A stretch of DNA of 8,428 bases from a bacterium (GCA_030824255.1 JAVBYB010000039.1:1-8428); one strand, 5' to 3'. Shown: positions 1-7,924, counted from the first letter of the stretch. Notes: a model not told the origin generated them from the sequence alone. Numbers and translations: made by a program.

Positions 1-551
1 CCGCAGGGCCGGGACCGTTCGAACTGGTGGTCGATTTCGGGACAGGCACCGGACGGATGCTGGCGCTGTTCGCCAGCAAGGCAAAGCGCGTCGAAGGCAT
101 AGACCTGTCGCATCAAATGCTCACCGTGGCGCGCACCAAGCTGCAGGAAGCGGGCGCGGCCAATGCCTCCGTTCGGCATGGCGACGCCACCGCATCCCCG
201 TATCCCGACAACTCGGCGAACCTCGTCATCATCCACCAGGTACTGCACTTCCTCGATGATCCCGCGCGCGCGCTGAACGAGGCGGCGCGCGTGCTGAAGC
301 CGGGTGGACGCTTGGTGGTGGTGGAGTTTGCGCCCCACACGCTTGAGCGCCTTCGCACCGACCACGCGCATCGCCATCTGGGCGTCAGCGAGCAGGATCT
401 GGTGCGTTGGGCCGACAAGGCCGGGCTTGCGGCGCGGGAAGCAAAGACATTCGGCTCGCCCGATGGCGAGAAGGGGATTTCGGTTCTGGTCTGGTCCGCC
501 GACAGCCAGAAGACGGCGCAGGGCGCCAGCGCAAAGAGGTCTGCGGCATGA
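1..551 (+). CDS. SAM-dependent methyltransferase domain, probably C-terminal half of an ArsR-type regulator (5' partial)
   Basis: The reading frame is open from the left edge (first full codon at 3), so the start lies outside the window. The visible part is a class I Rossmann methyltransferase fold: the SAM-binding motif VVDFGTGTG is encoded at 27-53, followed by the acidic strand end VEGIDLS, a GDATASPYPDNS segment, and the post-motif ARVLKPGGRLVVVEF. In alphaproteobacteria a protein with an N-terminal ArsR winged helix fused to this domain often sits directly before metF/metH. The SahR group of such regulators controls methionine-cycle genes in response to S-adenosylhomocysteine. The DNA-binding half is not visible here, so the regulator role is inferred from context. 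Its stop overlaps the metF start (ATGA), which suggests translational coupling and places it in the same operon. A plain methyltransferase remains possible. Confidence 0.85.
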   Translation, partial: AGPGPFELVVDFGTGTGRMLALFASKAKRVEGIDLSHQMLTVARTKLQEAGAANASVRHGDATASPYPDNSANLVIIHQVLHFLDDPARALNEAARVLKPGGRLVVVEFAPHTLERLRTDHAHRHLGVSEQDLVRWADKAGLAAREAKTFGSPDGEKGISVLVWSADSQKTAQGASAKRSAA

Positions 552-1420
552 GCAGGACGCCAACGGTTTCGTTTGAATTCTTCCCGCCGAAGAACGCCGA
601 CATGGAGGCGAAGCTCTGGGATTCCGTGAAGCGGCTTGAGCCGCTGAATCCATCCTATGTCTCGGTGACGTATGGCGCGGGCGGCTCGACGCGCGAGCGT
701 ACGCACGGCATCGTCAAGAAGATGGCGGAAGAGACAAAGCTCAATCCTGCCGGTCACATCACCTGCGTCGCCGCAACGAAAGACGAGATCGACCAGGTGC
801 TGAAGGACTATTGGGACGCTGGCGTGAAGCGGGTCGTGGCGTTGCGCGGCGACCCCACGGCGGGCATCGGCACGCGTTATGAGCCGCATCCGGGCGGCTA
901 TGCCTATGCAAACGACCTGATTGAAGGCGCGCGCAAGATCGCTGACTTCGACATCTCGGTCGGCTGCTATCCGGAAGTTCACCCCGACGCATCGTCCCTG
1001 TCGTCCGAGGTCGACAACCTGAAGCGCAAATTCGATTCCGGCGCCACGCGGGCGATCACGCAATTCTTCTTCTACCCCGACGTGTACTTCAAGTTCATGG
1101 ACAAGGCGCGCGCCGCCGGCATCACCCAGCCGATCGTGCCTGGCATCATGCTGCAGTCGAACTTCAAGGGCCTGCAGCGCATGGCCGACCTCTGCAACAC
1201 GGCGATCCCGGCGCGCATTGCTTCGCTCTATGAAGGGCTCGATAACGATCCCGAGACGCGCGACCTTGTAACCGCCCATGTCGCCGCCGATCTCTGCCAG
1301 CGCCTTGCGGAGCAGGGCGTTGACCATTTCCATTTCTACACGATGAACCGGGCAGGGCTGTCTCTCTCCACCTGCCGCCTGCTCGGCATCAAGCCCGAAG
1401 CCAAAGAGGTCCAGCAATGA
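548..1420 (+). CDS. metF: 5,10-methylenetetrahydrofolate reductase MetF
   Basis: A 290-residue cytoplasmic FAD-dependent TIM barrel of usual bacterial length (E. coli MetF is 296). It reduces 5,10-methylene-THF to 5-methyl-THF, the methyl donor for methionine synthase. The family signature FEFFPPK lies at residues 9-15. Glu10 matches catalytic Glu28 of E. coli, Asp102 in LRGDP matches Asp120, and Gln172 in TQFFF matches Gln183; these equivalences are made from memory of the E. coli enzyme. Further conserved stretches are YGAGGSTRE, GCYPEVHP, PGIM and the C-terminal HFYTMNR. The start at 548 is chosen because homology begins there and AAGAGG (534-539) sits 8 bases upstream; the frame is open further upstream to 407, but that part overlaps the previous gene and has no family match. 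The gene overlaps its neighbours by 4 bases on both sides. Confidence 0.97.
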   Translation: MSRTPTVSFEFFPPKNADMEAKLWDSVKRLEPLNPSYVSVTYGAGGSTRERTHGIVKKMAEETKLNPAGHITCVAATKDEIDQVLKDYWDAGVKRVVALRGDPTAGIGTRYEPHPGGYAYANDLIEGARKIADFDISVGCYPEVHPDASSLSSEVDNLKRKFDSGATRAITQFFFYPDVYFKFMDKARAAGITQPIVPGIMLQSNFKGLQRMADLCNTAIPARIASLYEGLDNDPETRDLVTAHVAADLCQRLAEQGVDHFHFYTMNRAGLSLSTCRLLGIKPEAKEVQQ

Positions 1421-2481
1421 CCCGTGCGGAACGCATCGCGAAGCTGAAGCAGAGCGCCAAGGAGCGCATCCTGATCCTCGATGGATCGTGGGGCGTGATG
1501 TTCCAGAAGATGGGCCTCACCGAAGCCGACTATCGCGGCGACCGCTTCGCCACCCATGCCGGGCAGATGAAGGGTAACAACGACATCCTGTGCCTCACCC
1601 GGCCGGATCTCGTGGCGAAACTCCACACCATGTATTTCGAGGCCGGCGCCGACATCTCGGAGACGAACACCTTCTCCGCCACCACCATCGCGCAGGACGA
1701 CTACAAGCTCGACGCGAAGGCCGTCTGGGACATCAACTATGAGGGCGCCCGCATCGGCCGCGAGGTGGCAGATGCCTTCACAGCGAAGGAGCCGAACCAG
1801 CCGCGCTTTCTTGCCGGCTCGATGGGGCCGCTCAACAAGATGCTGTCCATGTCGTCAGACGTGAACGATCCCGGCGCGCGGCTCGTCGATTTCGACGAGG
1901 TCTACCAAGCCTATCGCGAGCAGGTGAAAGCGCTGAACGAAGGCGGCTGCGATCTCTACCTGATCGAGACGATCACAGACACTCTGAATTGCAAGGCCGC
2001 CATCAAGGCGATCATGGACCTCGAAGCCGAAGGCCTCGAACACCTGCCGATCTGGATCTCCGGCACGATCACCGACCGCTCGGGCCGCACGCTCTCCGGC
2101 CAGACGACGGAAGCATTCTGGAACTCCGTGAGACACGCCAAGCCCTTCGCCGTCGGCTTCAACTGCGCGCTTGGCGCAGACCTGATGCGCCCCTTCATCG
2201 CCGAGATGTCGCGCGTCGCGGATACGCTGGTCGCGGCCTACCCCAATGCCGGCCTGCCCAACGAAATGGGCCAGTATGACGAGCAGCCCCACGAGACGGC
2301 GCACTCTGTCGAACAGTGGGCGAAGGAAGGCCTCGTCAATATCCTCGGCGGCTGCTGCGGCACGACGCCGGATCACATCCGTCATGTCGCGGAAGCGATG
2401 AAGGGCGTGAAGCCGCGCCAGCCGGCAGAGCGCGCAAAGGCGTTGCGCCTGGCGGGTCTCGAGCCGTTCGAACTCAGCTGA
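1417..2481 (+). CDS. metH: Methionine synthase, homocysteine-binding (zinc) subunit of a split MetH
   Basis: A 354-residue protein equal to the N-terminal homocysteine S-methyltransferase barrel of cobalamin-dependent methionine synthase. It binds and activates homocysteine through zinc. The zinc ligands are visible: Cys250 in FNCALG and Cys313/Cys314 in GGCCGTTP. Their 63-residue spacing is the same as between Cys247 and Cys310/311 in E. coli MetH. Other family stretches are [11 protein letters not shown] near the N terminus, [14 protein letters not shown] and LIETITDT. The protein ends about where the folate domain would start in the full-length enzyme, so this is a natural split and not a truncation. 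The catalytic partner domains are encoded at 3091-5718. The ATG overlaps the metF stop (ATGA), with AAAGAGGT at 1403-1410 as ribosome site. It could be mistaken for a stand-alone MmuM/BHMT-type enzyme, but the operon argues otherwise. Confidence 0.95.
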   Translation: MTRAERIAKLKQSAKERILILDGSWGVMFQKMGLTEADYRGDRFATHAGQMKGNNDILCLTRPDLVAKLHTMYFEAGADISETNTFSATTIAQDDYKLDAKAVWDINYEGARIGREVADAFTAKEPNQPRFLAGSMGPLNKMLSMSSDVNDPGARLVDFDEVYQAYREQVKALNEGGCDLYLIETITDTLNCKAAIKAIMDLEAEGLEHLPIWISGTITDRSGRTLSGQTTEAFWNSVRHAKPFAVGFNCALGADLMRPFIAEMSRVADTLVAAYPNAGLPNEMGQYDEQPHETAHSVEQWAKEGLVNILGGCCGTTPDHIRHVAEAMKGVKPRQPAERAKALRLAGLEPFELS

Positions 2482-2509
2482 TCGCGATGCGGCGGGAGGA
2501 GGGCTCGTT

Positions 2510-3085
2510 ATGGCCAAGTTCTACGACAGCCTGAACGACAAGCATGTCGCCTTCATCAAGGCGCAGAGGATGTTTTTCGTGGCGACCGCGCCGCTGTCGG
2601 ATGCTGGCCGCGTGAACCTCAGCCCGAAAGGGTATGACTCTTTCCGCGTCATCGGCCCCAACCGTGTCGCCTATGCAGACCTCGGCGGCTCGGGCGCAGA
2701 GACTCTGGCGCATGTGCGCGAGAACGGCCGCATCACCTTCATGTTCTGCGCCTATGAAGGCGCGCCGAACATCATGCGGCTCTATGGCCGTGGGTCCGTC
2801 ATGCAGTTCAACGATCCTGCCTTCGCCGAAGAGATCGCAAAATTCGCGCCCGGCCACGAACGCGCCCGCGACGTCATCTTTGCTGACATCACGCAGGTGC
2901 AGGACAGCTGCGGCTGGGCCGTCCCCTTCATGGACTACAAGGGCGAGCGCGACCAATTGCGCCGCTACATCGACCACATGGAACTCGACGCCTGGCACGA
3001 AAGCCGGTTGACGAAGAACGCCCAGAGCATAGACGGCCTGCCGGGCCTGATCCGGCCCCAGAACGGCGCGAAGGCCGCGGAGTAG
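2510..3085 (+). CDS. Pyridoxamine 5'-phosphate oxidase-family (FMN-binding split barrel) protein
   Basis: A 191-residue protein resembling the putative PNPOx-type family of small flavin- or nucleotide-binding split-barrel proteins. Family-like features are the N-terminal strand region MFFVATAPL (residues 21-29), [14 protein letters not shown] (34-47), the [14 protein letters not shown] segment (56-69), and the strand [11 protein letters not shown] (74-84) followed by RLYGRGSVM. The C-terminal third (about 110-191) is charged and probably helical. No signal peptide or membrane segment is seen, so it should be cytoplasmic. True PdxH function is not supported by any specific motif I can name; the exact reaction is unknown. 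It sits between the two halves of methionine synthase, 28 bases after one and 5 before the other, with a strong ribosome site GGGAGGAGGG at 2494-2503. Co-expression with MetH is therefore likely. A role in flavin or cobalamin redox is only a guess from position. Confidence 0.85.
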   Translation: MAKFYDSLNDKHVAFIKAQRMFFVATAPLSDAGRVNLSPKGYDSFRVIGPNRVAYADLGGSGAETLAHVRENGRITFMFCAYEGAPNIMRLYGRGSVMQFNDPAFAEEIAKFAPGHERARDVIFADITQVQDSCGWAVPFMDYKGERDQLRRYIDHMELDAWHESRLTKNAQSIDGLPGLIRPQNGAKAAE

Positions 3086-3090
3086 AACGA

Positions 3091-5718
3091 GTGACCCAAT
3101 CCACCGCAAACTTCATCAACATCGGCGAGCGCACGAACATCACGGGTTCGGCGGCGTTCAAGAAGCTGATCGTCGAGGGCAACTTCGCGGCCGCGGTGGA
3201 TGTCGCGCGCCAGCAGGTTCAGAGCGGCGCGCAGATCATCGACGTCAACATGGACGAAGGTCTGATCGACTCGAAGGCCGCCATGCGCACCTTCCTCCGC
3301 CTCATTGCGGCGGAGCCCGACATCGCCAAGGTGCCGATCATGGTGGATTCGTCCAAATGGGACGTGATCGAGGAGGGGCTGAAAAACGTCCAGGGCAAGG
3401 CCATCGTCAACTCGATCTCGATGAAGGAAGGCGAGAAGCCTTTCCTCGACCAGGCTCGCAAGGCGTTGAGCTATGGCGCCGCCGTCGTCGTCATGGCGTT
3501 CGACGAGAAAGGGCAGGCCGAGACGGCGCAGCGCAAATACGAAATCTCGAAGCGCGCCTACGACCTGCTGGTCGGCATCGGCTTCCCGCCGGAAGACATC
3601 ATCTTCGATCCCAACATCTTCGCTGTCGCGACCGGCATCGAGGAACACAACAATTACGCCGTCGATTTCTTCGAGGGCGTGAAGCTGATCAAGCAGAACC
3701 TACCCTACGCGCGCACCTCGGGCGGTCTCTCGAACGTCTCGTTCTCGTTCCGGGGCAACGAGCCGGTGCGCCGCGCCATGCACTCCGTCTTCCTCTACCA
3801 CGCCATCAAGCTCGGCTTCGATATGGCGATCGTGAACGCCGGCCAGCTCGACATCTACGACAATATCGATCCCGAACTGCGCGAGCGCGTTGAAGACGTG
3901 ATCCTCAACCGGCGTGCTGACGGCACTGATCGCCTGCTGGAGATCGCGGAACGCTATCGCGGCCAGAAGGGCGAAGTGCAGAAGAAGGACCTGAGCTGGC
4001 GCCAGAAGCCGGTCCGCGACCGTCTCGCCCATGCGCTGGTCAATGGCATCACCGAATTCATCGTCGAGGATACGGAAGCTGCACGTCTCGAGGTGGAGCG
4101 TCCGCTGCACGTCATCGAAGGTCCGCTGATGGATGGCATGAATATCGTCGGCGACCTGTTCGGCGCCGGCAAGATGTTCCTGCCGCAGGTCGTGAAATCC
4201 GCGCGCGTGATGAAGGCGGCGGTGGCGCACCTGATGCCCTACATGGAGGAAGAAAAGCTCCGCACCGGCATGGCCGACAAGTCCAACGGCGTCGTCATCA
4301 TGGCGACGGTGAAGGGCGATGTGCACGACATCGGCAAGAACATCGTCGGCGTTGTCCTGCAATGCAATGGCTACAAGGTGATCGACCTTGGCGTCATGGT
4401 GCCGGCCGAGAAAATCTTGGAGGCGGCGCAGCGCGAGAATGCCGACATGATCGGCCTCTCGGGCCTGATCACGCCGTCGCTGGATGAGATGGTGTATTTC
4501 GCAAGCGAGATGCAGCGCCTCGGCATCCACAAGCCGCTCCTGATCGGGGGCGCCACCACCAGCCCGGCGCACACCGCCATCAAGATCGAGCCGATGTTCA
4601 AGCATGCGCCCGTTGTTCACGTGCTCGACGCCAGCCGCGCCGTCGGCGTTGTCAGCCAGCTGATCGGCGACGACAGCCGCGACAAGTTCTGGGCCGACAT
4701 GAAGGACAAGTACCAGAAGATCCGCGACTCGCGCTCAGGCGGGCAGGCGAAAGCACGCGTGAGCCTCGCGACCGCCCGCGACATGGCGCCGAAGATCGAC
4801 TGGAGCGCGTACACGCCGCCCAAGCCCAGCTTCCTCGGCGTTCGCGAGATCGAGGCCGATCTGGCGACACTCGCCCGCTACATCGACTGGACGCCTTACT
4901 TCGCCAGCTGGGACCTCGTCGGTCGCTATCCGATGATCCTCGACGATGATGTCGTCGGCGAGGCCGCGCAATCGCTCTGGAAAGACACGCAGGGCCTTCT
5001 GCAGCAGATGATCGGCGAACAGTGGATCAAGGCAAACGGCGTTGTCGGCTTCTGGCCGGCCAACCAGAGCGGCGACGACGTCGTCCTCTGGTCGGACGAA
5101 ACGCGCAAGACCGAGATCGGCCGCTTCCATACCCTGCGCCAGCAGATGGAAAAGACGAACGACAAGGGCCAGTTTGCCCTCTCTGATTTCGTGGCGCCGA
5201 AAGCAGCTGACTATGTTGGCGGCTTCGCCGTCACAGCTGGCCATGGCGAACTCGCCAAGGCGAAAGAGTTCATCGACAAGGGCGACGACTATTCCTCGAT
5301 CATCGTGAAAGCGCTGGCTGACCGCTTCGCCGAAGCCTTTGCCGAATATATGCACGAGATCGTGCGCCGCGAACTGTGGGGCTATGCCACGAATGAGGGC
5401 CTGACGAACGAGGACCTCATTGCCGAAAAATACCAGGGCATCCGCCCCGCGCCCGGCTATCCCTCGCAGCCGGACCACACGGAGAAGCAGACGCTGTTCG
5501 ATCTCCTCGACGCCACCAACAGGGCCGGCATCGAGCTCACGTCCAGCTTCGCGATGAACCCGCCTGCCAGCGTCTCCGGCATGTACTTCTCGCACCCCGA
5601 CGCGGTCTACTTCGCCGTCGGTCGTATCGAGAAGGATCAGGTCGAAGACTACGCCAGACGCAAGAACTGGGATCTCGCAACTGCCGAACGCTGGCTGAGG
5701 CCTATCCTGAATTACTAG
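3091..5718 (+). CDS. metH: Methionine synthase, folate/cobalamin/reactivation subunit of a split MetH
   Basis: An 875-residue cytoplasmic protein carrying modules 2-4 of cobalamin-dependent methionine synthase. It transfers methyl from 5-methyl-THF to cob(I)alamin, then to homocysteine held by the 1417-2481 product. Domains in order: pterin-binding barrel (about 8-270, opening with [11 protein letters not shown]); helical cobalamin cap (about 305-390); B12-binding Rossmann domain (about 397-525) with the base-off motif Asp410-x-His412-x-x-Gly415 and Ser463; SAM-binding reactivation domain (about 560-875). His412 and Ser463 match E. coli His759 and Ser810 with identical 51-residue spacing. Asp599 (DWTPYF), Arg785 (RPAPGY) and Tyr840 match Asp946, Arg1134 and Tyr1189 of the SAM site. 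All catalytic features are intact. It starts with GTG, with GGAG (3079-3082) inside the end of the previous gene. The stop lies 6 bases from the converging neighbour. Confidence 0.97.
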   Translation: MTQSTANFINIGERTNITGSAAFKKLIVEGNFAAAVDVARQQVQSGAQIIDVNMDEGLIDSKAAMRTFLRLIAAEPDIAKVPIMVDSSKWDVIEEGLKNVQGKAIVNSISMKEGEKPFLDQARKALSYGAAVVVMAFDEKGQAETAQRKYEISKRAYDLLVGIGFPPEDIIFDPNIFAVATGIEEHNNYAVDFFEGVKLIKQNLPYARTSGGLSNVSFSFRGNEPVRRAMHSVFLYHAIKLGFDMAIVNAGQLDIYDNIDPELRERVEDVILNRRADGTDRLLEIAERYRGQKGEVQKKDLSWRQKPVRDRLAHALVNGITEFIVEDTEAARLEVERPLHVIEGPLMDGMNIVGDLFGAGKMFLPQVVKSARVMKAAVAHLMPYMEEEKLRTGMADKSNGVVIMATVKGDVHDIGKNIVGVVLQCNGYKVIDLGVMVPAEKILEAAQRENADMIGLSGLITPSLDEMVYFASEMQRLGIHKPLLIGGATTSPAHTAIKIEPMFKHAPVVHVLDASRAVGVVSQLIGDDSRDKFWADMKDKYQKIRDSRSGGQAKARVSLATARDMAPKIDWSAYTPPKPSFLGVREIEADLATLARYIDWTPYFASWDLVGRYPMILDDDVVGEAAQSLWKDTQGLLQQMIGEQWIKANGVVGFWPANQSGDDVVLWSDETRKTEIGRFHTLRQQMEKTNDKGQFALSDFVAPKAADYVGGFAVTAGHGELAKAKEFIDKGDDYSSIIVKALADRFAEAFAEYMHEIVRRELWGYATNEGLTNEDLIAEKYQGIRPAPGYPSQPDHTEKQTLFDLLDATNRAGIELTSSFAMNPPASVSGMYFSHPDAVYFAVGRIEKDQVEDYARRKNWDLATAERWLRPILNY

Positions 5719-5724
5719 GCTGGT

Positions 5725-7173
5725 TCAGAGGCCGCCGCTCGCCTTCACCTGCTGCGCGGTGTCATGCCTTGCCTTCGCATTCGCGATCAGTTCGGTGATG
5801 GCCGCCTTGTATTGCTCTGGCAGCAGGGTCCGCAGCTCCATCTCGTTGAACCAGTCATAGGCAAACTGGCTCAGCGTCGCGCCGGCCGCCACGCGGCTGG
5901 CTTCTGTTTCCGTCTTCATGGAGTCGCTCGGGAAGGTATTCGCCTCCAGAAGCTTGCTGGAGCAGATGTGAAGTACGATAAGGTTCCACGGGCTTGAAAC
6001 CGTCGCATCGAGGCCATTCGCGTCGTTGAAGCAGGCCAGCCAGTTCTCGTCGATCACGTATGTGAAGCCGACATTCTCCATGGTGTAGACACCAAGAACC
6101 TGGTTCCGCGCGCTGGTTCCCACCGTCGTCGCGTATTTGATCAGCGTGCGTGCGGCGTCCATGGGAGACGCCGAAGCACTGATCCTGGGGTTGGGCGAGT
6201 CCCCCAGCTCGTTGCGGATCGCGGCGACAACATCCGCGCTCCATGTGTCTTCCGACATGCGGCCCGCCGCTGCCTGCGAAATCAGTGTGGTGCCGGCGCC
6301 GCGTGTGGCGAGGCTCCGGTTCTCGTCCGTGGCGTCGTCAGTATTGAGGAACGCCAGCGACCGGCTGAACATTGCGAGCGACTGTTCCGACCGTCCCTGT
6401 TTCCGCATGCACTCCGCCGCCCACGCAAGCGGGCCTAGCGCGCGCACACCCAGTGTTTCAGCCTGCGCCGCGTACTGGATCGCGACGACGCAATTGTCGT
6501 CCGATCCGGGATCGATTGCATTGCGGGCGGCAAAATGCTGCTGCGCCAGCGCCGCAAACGAAAGGCCGCGCAGTTCTGTGGCAACGGCTATTTCGGACAG
6601 CGCTTTCAGCTCTTCCTCGGCCGAGCCCCGCTTCTGCCAATCCTGATACATCGCGAGCAGGAAACGACGCTCATCGGGCGACAGCGGCGCCTCCGCGATT
6701 TCCCGTATGCTGAATACCAGCACGGCGGTCGTCGTGTTCAGGCGCTTGCCCAGAGCATGATGCCGCGCCGCCTGCCTCGCGCGCGCCGTGAGATCCAGAA
6801 GGCTCATGTCGTCCGCACGTCCATGCGTTGCCAATGTGCGGTTCAGGCTCTGCAGCAGCTGCACGTCGCCGCGCTGCGCCTCCTGATCTTCGCGAATCTC
6901 GTCGAGCTGGCTGGTGATGGCGCTGAGGTCATATTTGGACTCGGCGTCCGAAACGCGCGCGGCGGCGGCGGCTCGTGTGATCTCGTCCTTGAAATGCTTT
7001 TCGGTGCTGGAGAAACTGACAATCGTCGTCGTCAGCAGCGTCACCATCACGATCGCCGTCAGCGCCAGAAGCGCAACGAGAATGCGGATGACGAAGTTGA
7101 ACTGCTTCTGCTCACGCTGCAGTTCGTGAACGATATCGCCCACGGTGCGGCTGGCGCGACTTTCTTCCGTCAT
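5725..7173 (-). CDS. Single-pass membrane protein with coiled coil and helical, TPR-like domain; family not recognised
   Basis: I do not recognise this 482-residue protein. Visible parts are a short N-terminal cytoplasmic segment (1-25), one strong hydrophobic helix (about 26-52, with IRILVALLALTAIVMV inside), then a charged stretch with coiled-coil character (about 54-112). The rest (about 125-482) is alanine-rich and mostly helical. Residues 185-280 read like TPR/Sel1-type helix pairs, with AIQYAAQAETLG, LAWAAECMRKQGRSEQSLAMF and similar, but no canonical repeat is certain. By the positive-inside rule it is probably anchored in the inner membrane with the large domain in the periplasm. Four cysteines (228, 255, 381, 404) lie in that domain and could form disulfides. 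ATG 7173 is chosen over the longer open frame (to 7368), which would run into the upstream gene. ATG 7191 is a possible alternative. It follows the 7239-7643 gene by 65 bases and is probably co-transcribed with it. Confidence 0.75.
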   Translation of the reverse strand: MTEESRASRTVGDIVHELQREQKQFNFVIRILVALLALTAIVMVTLLTTTIVSFSSTEKHFKDEITRAAAAARVSDAESKYDLSAITSQLDEIREDQEAQRGDVQLLQSLNRTLATHGRADDMSLLDLTARARQAARHHALGKRLNTTTAVLVFSIREIAEAPLSPDERRFLLAMYQDWQKRGSAEEELKALSEIAVATELRGLSFAALAQQHFAARNAIDPGSDDNCVVAIQYAAQAETLGVRALGPLAWAAECMRKQGRSEQSLAMFSRSLAFLNTDDATDENRSLATRGAGTTLISQAAAGRMSEDTWSADVVAAIRNELGDSPNPRISASASPMDAARTLIKYATTVGTSARNQVLGVYTMENVGFTYVIDENWLACFNDANGLDATVSSPWNLIVLHICSSKLLEANTFPSDSMKTETEASRVAAGATLSQFAYDWFNEMELRTLLPEQYKAAITELIANAKARHDTAQQVKASGGL

Positions 7174-7180
7174 GGCTTGG

Positions 7181-7189
7181 ACCCCCACC
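7181..7189 (-). promoter_or_regulatory. Ribosome binding site supporting the start at 7173
   Basis: On the minus strand GGTGGGGGT lies 7 bases before ATG 7173. It is only a moderate match to the anti-Shine-Dalgarno, but the rival ATG at 7191 has no purine-rich site in front of it, and this motif touches that codon. The motif therefore favours 7173 as the start of the 482-residue protein. Confidence 0.4.
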
Positions 7190-7209
7190 ATTTCACCATC
7201 TGCGCGGGG

Positions 7210-7228
7210 CGGCCGTTCGCTGCGGCCG
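7210..7228. repeat. GC-rich inverted repeat in the gap between the two minus-strand genes
   Basis: CGGCCG at 7210-7215 and again at 7223-7228 can pair as a 6-bp all-GC stem around a 7-base loop. It is in the 65-base gap between the minus-strand genes. No run of T follows on the minus strand, so it does not look like a full intrinsic terminator; it could slow transcription or protect an mRNA end. Because CGGCCG is itself a palindrome common in GC-rich DNA, chance is a real possibility. Confidence 0.35.
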
Positions 7229-7238
7229 TCCTCCGTGC

Positions 7239-7643
7239 CTAGTCCATCATGTCCTTGTGCAGCAGAACCTTGATAGCTGCGTCCTTCTCGTTCTCCAGCA
7301 CCAGCGCATGTGTGAGCAGCGTGGTCATGCGCTCCTGACGTGTGAACCAGAGGCGCAGCGCCGACCACGTTGCGATCTGTGCGGCCAGCGCCGAAAGGTG
7401 CAGGGCGTTCAGATCATCGAGATTGAAGAATGGTGTGAAGATGTTCGTCCACGTCGCTTGGCCGGGTATCAGCTCGCCGAACGGAAGCGTCGGCAGCGCG
7501 ATCACTCCGGAAACTTCAAGGCCGTGAACGATCAGAAGGATGGCCGTCAGCAGCGTCGCCGAAAGCAATACAGCGAGGGTCACGCCGTTGCGTCGGCGGA
7601 GCATGTCTGCATAGGCGTCAAAATCGTCGTTGAGGCTTGTCAT
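7239..7643 (-). CDS. Small two-pass membrane protein, family not recognised
   Basis: A 134-residue protein that I cannot assign to a family. Residues 1-20 are polar and end in Arg16-Arg18. A first hydrophobic helix runs about 21-41 (LAVLLSATLLTAILLIV). A loop of about 40 residues follows (42-80), rich in Pro, Phe and Thr. A second, less hydrophobic helix lies at about 82-100 (LSALAAQIATWSALRLWF). The charged tail (101-134) is probably helical and ends KDMMD. The positive-inside rule puts both ends in the cytoplasm and the loop in the periplasm. The start at 7643 is decided by a near-perfect ribosome site; the frame is open 17 codons further upstream, but those codons lack one. It is the first gene of a likely two-gene unit with the 5725-7173 membrane protein, and the two may work together in the envelope. 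Confidence 0.75.
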   Translation of the reverse strand: MTSLNDDFDAYADMLRRRNGVTLAVLLSATLLTAILLIVHGLEVSGVIALPTLPFGELIPGQATWTNIFTPFFNLDDLNALHLSALAAQIATWSALRLWFTRQERMTTLLTHALVLENEKDAAIKVLLHKDMMD

Positions 7644-7648
7644 CAAAG

Positions 7649-7655
7649 CCTCCTT
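7649..7655 (-). promoter_or_regulatory. Strong ribosome binding site that fixes the start at 7643
   Basis: On the minus strand AAGGAGG lies 5 bases before ATG 7643. This near-consensus Shine-Dalgarno sequence rules in the 134-residue form over the 151-residue open frame that begins at 7694. Confidence 0.7.
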
Positions 7656-7665
7656 CCCCAGTGCC

Positions 7666-7694
7666 CAGCATCCTCCCGTTGCCGGCCAAGTCAA
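7666..7694 (-). promoter_or_regulatory. Possible promoter of the minus-strand two-gene unit
   Basis: On the minus strand TTGACT (7694-7689) is followed after 17 bases by ATGCTG (7671-7666), upstream of the strong ribosome site and ATG 7643. The -35 match is good; the -10 match is poor. The position is right for a leader of about 20 bases. Alphaproteobacterial promoters are loosely conserved, so this is only a candidate. Confidence 0.2.
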
Positions 7695-7924
7695 GTGACT
7701 GCCGATTGGCGTGTCGGGAATCCGCTCAGCAGCTGCCCAAAACGCGACACAGAAAAGGCCGCGCAGGTGAGCGAGTTCAAACGCCGGCTTTGACGTGCGC
7801 GAGAGGTTCGATCACGCAATGCACGACATCTCCCCATACGTAATCTCCGGTCGCGTTTCCTCGGCGTCGCGGCTTGCTGCATGGGTGACATGCCTTGTAA
7901 GGGCGCCGCTTCCGCAGAGGCGTC
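7695..7924. other. Intergenic stretch without a supported gene
   Basis: No reading frame here looks like a protein: candidate frames on both strands are Arg/Pro/Ser-rich, lack ribosome sites and do not continue into recognisable domains. A weak inverted repeat pairs GTGTCG (7711-7716) with CGACAC (7745-7750) across 28 bases. The stretch may hold upstream control sites of the minus-strand unit, but I see no clear operator. Confidence 0.4.

Noticed and set aside
407..547. 47-residue N-terminal extension of MetF
   Set aside because: It overlaps the upstream gene almost fully, has no match to the MetF fold, and a good ribosome site precedes ATG 548.
113..1417. 434-codon open frame on the minus strand across the regulator and metF
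   Set aside because: It lies opposite two clearly recognised genes, its product is Arg/His/Val-rich with no family wording, and such frames are common opposite GC-rich genes.
3700..4620. 306-codon open frame on the minus strand inside the large metH gene
   Set aside because: Antisense shadow of a conserved gene; the product is His/Asp/Val-rich and shows no domain.
4735..5595. 286-codon open frame on the minus strand inside the large metH gene
   Set aside because: Antisense shadow of the reactivation domain, with no recognisable motif or ribosome site.
1..5718. Cobalamin or SAM/SAH riboswitch for the methionine operon
   Set aside because: Intergenic gaps in the operon are 28 bases or less, so no riboswitch fits in the window; one could lie to the left of it.
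6535..7242. 235-codon open frame on the plus strand opposite the membrane protein gene
   Set aside because: Arg/His-rich shadow; the minus-strand frame gives a clear membrane helix and ordered helical pattern instead.
7174..7368. 65-residue N-terminal extension of the 482-residue membrane protein
   Set aside because: It would overlap the end of the upstream gene, is low in hydrophobic residues and unlike the rest; ATG 7173 has a ribosome site.
7800..7825. GGTTCGATC resembling the T-loop of a tRNA
   Set aside because: The flanking bases do not form a 5-bp T stem and no acceptor stem or anticodon arm can be built.
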